DNA of 39,535 bases from CAYMQB01 sp964392665 (lineage in GTDB: Bacteria > Hydrothermota > E44-bin80). The DNA lies in assembly GCA_964392665.1 (NCBI GenBank), contig CAYMQB010000025.1, forward strand, positions 1 through 39,535, written 5' to 3'. How positions within the stretch are numbered: position 1 is the first letter of the stretch; every line of letters starts with the position of its first letter. The translations under genes were made by a program, and so were the position numbers. The notes under the pieces are model-generated. The model made no database searches. It was not told the DNA's origin and was given only the letters and a program-made list of their open reading frames with translations. Below are positions 39,150-39,535 of this stretch, one piece after another.

Positions 39150-39461
39150 TCATTTCCATCTCAGCTTCCCAATATATTTATAGAATTCCTTTTCCGTTGG
39201 TTTATTCTCTAAAGGAACCTGACTTGTTTCTATCAGAAAGTGAACATGATTCTCCATCAAACTATAGGCGTATACTATAAAATTATATCGCACTTTATAT
39301 TCTACTAACTTGTCCAAAAAACTTCCCCTATCCGAATTATCAAAAAATATTGGTTCTTTCCTGTTACCTCTTGTGATAACATGATACAATGCTCCAGGAT
39401 ATTCTATACTCCATTTTCCTTGCCATTTTGGTATCTTATCATATCTCCCTACATCTCTCAA
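39150..39461 (-). pseudogene. Truncated REP-associated tyrosine transposase (RAYT)
   Basis: The 103-residue frame begins like IS200/RAYT (Y1_Tnp) proteins: IEYPGALYHVITRGNRKEPIFF and the metal-binding HUH motif MENHVHFLIE (His72, His74). The similarity ends after QVPL near residue 85. The usual middle and C-terminal helices, with the catalytic Tyr, are missing, and the frame stops after an unrelated tail. It lies 28 bases after the acyl-CoA ligase, on the opposite strand, and is presumably inactive. Confidence 0.85.
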
Positions 39462-39510
39462 AATTTATCTCTTATTTATTAGTCTGAACTTCCCATGTAA
39501 AATGTCAAGT

Positions 39511-39535
39511 AAAAAATGAGATTTTTTAGCTACCT
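39511..39535 (-). repeat. Right copy of the terminal inverted repeat
   Basis: Its reverse complement matches 17-41 at 22 of 25 bases. It begins about 50 bases upstream of the transposase remnant and continues past the window edge. Confidence 0.5.

Overview
This window looks like chromosomal DNA from an uncultured, AT-rich, diderm bacterium of the Fibrobacteres-Chlorobi-Bacteroidetes (FCB) superphylum or a neighbour such as WOR-3 or Cloacimonadota. The placement is an inference. It rests on a PorU-like C25 protease next to a PorV-family protein, on two proteins ending in FlgD/type IX-secretion-like C-terminal domains, and on LolA and OmpA, which imply an outer membrane. I see no phage, plasmid or CRISPR signature. 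Gene density is high, and most starts have a good AAGGAGG-type ribosome binding site.

Layout. (1) Minus strand, 177-3251: a cyclophilin-type lipoprotein, tyrS, an SPFH/prohibitin-like membrane protein and tRNA-Met(CAT). (2) Plus strand, 3487-18394: an exported protein of unknown role with a SecD-head-like C-terminus, a Trm112-type zinc ribbon, the PorU-like protease, PorV, then the conserved truB-ribF-rpsO-pnp-M16 peptidase-(aminotransferase)-dut block and a phospholipase-D-fold lipoprotein. A strong bidirectional terminator closes this block. (3) Minus strand, 18471-29675: a small secreted protein with a sorting-type tail, nth, a cyclic-nucleotide-domain histidine kinase, an OmpA-family protein, fhs, lolA, a GAF-PAS histidine kinase, a response regulator with a DUF4388-like domain, a DUF3467 protein, apt, tRNA-Pro(CGG) and acylphosphatase. 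(4) Plus strand, 29879-39121: a 1603-residue alpha-2-macroglobulin, an MrfA-like DEAD-box helicase and a long-chain acyl-CoA ligase. (5) A truncated REP-associated transposase (RAYT) on the minus strand at the right end.

How the genes fit together. PorU and PorV are known in Bacteroidota as the cell-surface attachment complex of type IX secretion. The secreted protein at 18471-19406 carries the kind of tail such a system recognises. PorV runs into truB with one base between them, so envelope genes are wired to the RNA/translation block. The minus-strand cluster mixes signalling (two soluble kinases, one response regulator) with envelope functions (LolA, OmpA) and one-carbon metabolism (Fhs). 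Eight sigma70-type promoters can be read by eye with 16-18 base spacers; two of them carry palindromes placed like operators.

The most unusual items are a type II pseudopilin (GspG)-like segment inserted at the bait-region position of the alpha-2-macroglobulin, a SecD P1-head-like domain in a stand-alone exported protein, and a PorU-PorV pair in what may be a non-Bacteroidota genome. Intergenic repeats (a VIPAKAGI-type palindrome, a CTCGCAATGACA-type element, a GTCTNNN heptamer array and an inverted repeat at both window ends) resemble the dispersed repeats common in such genomes.
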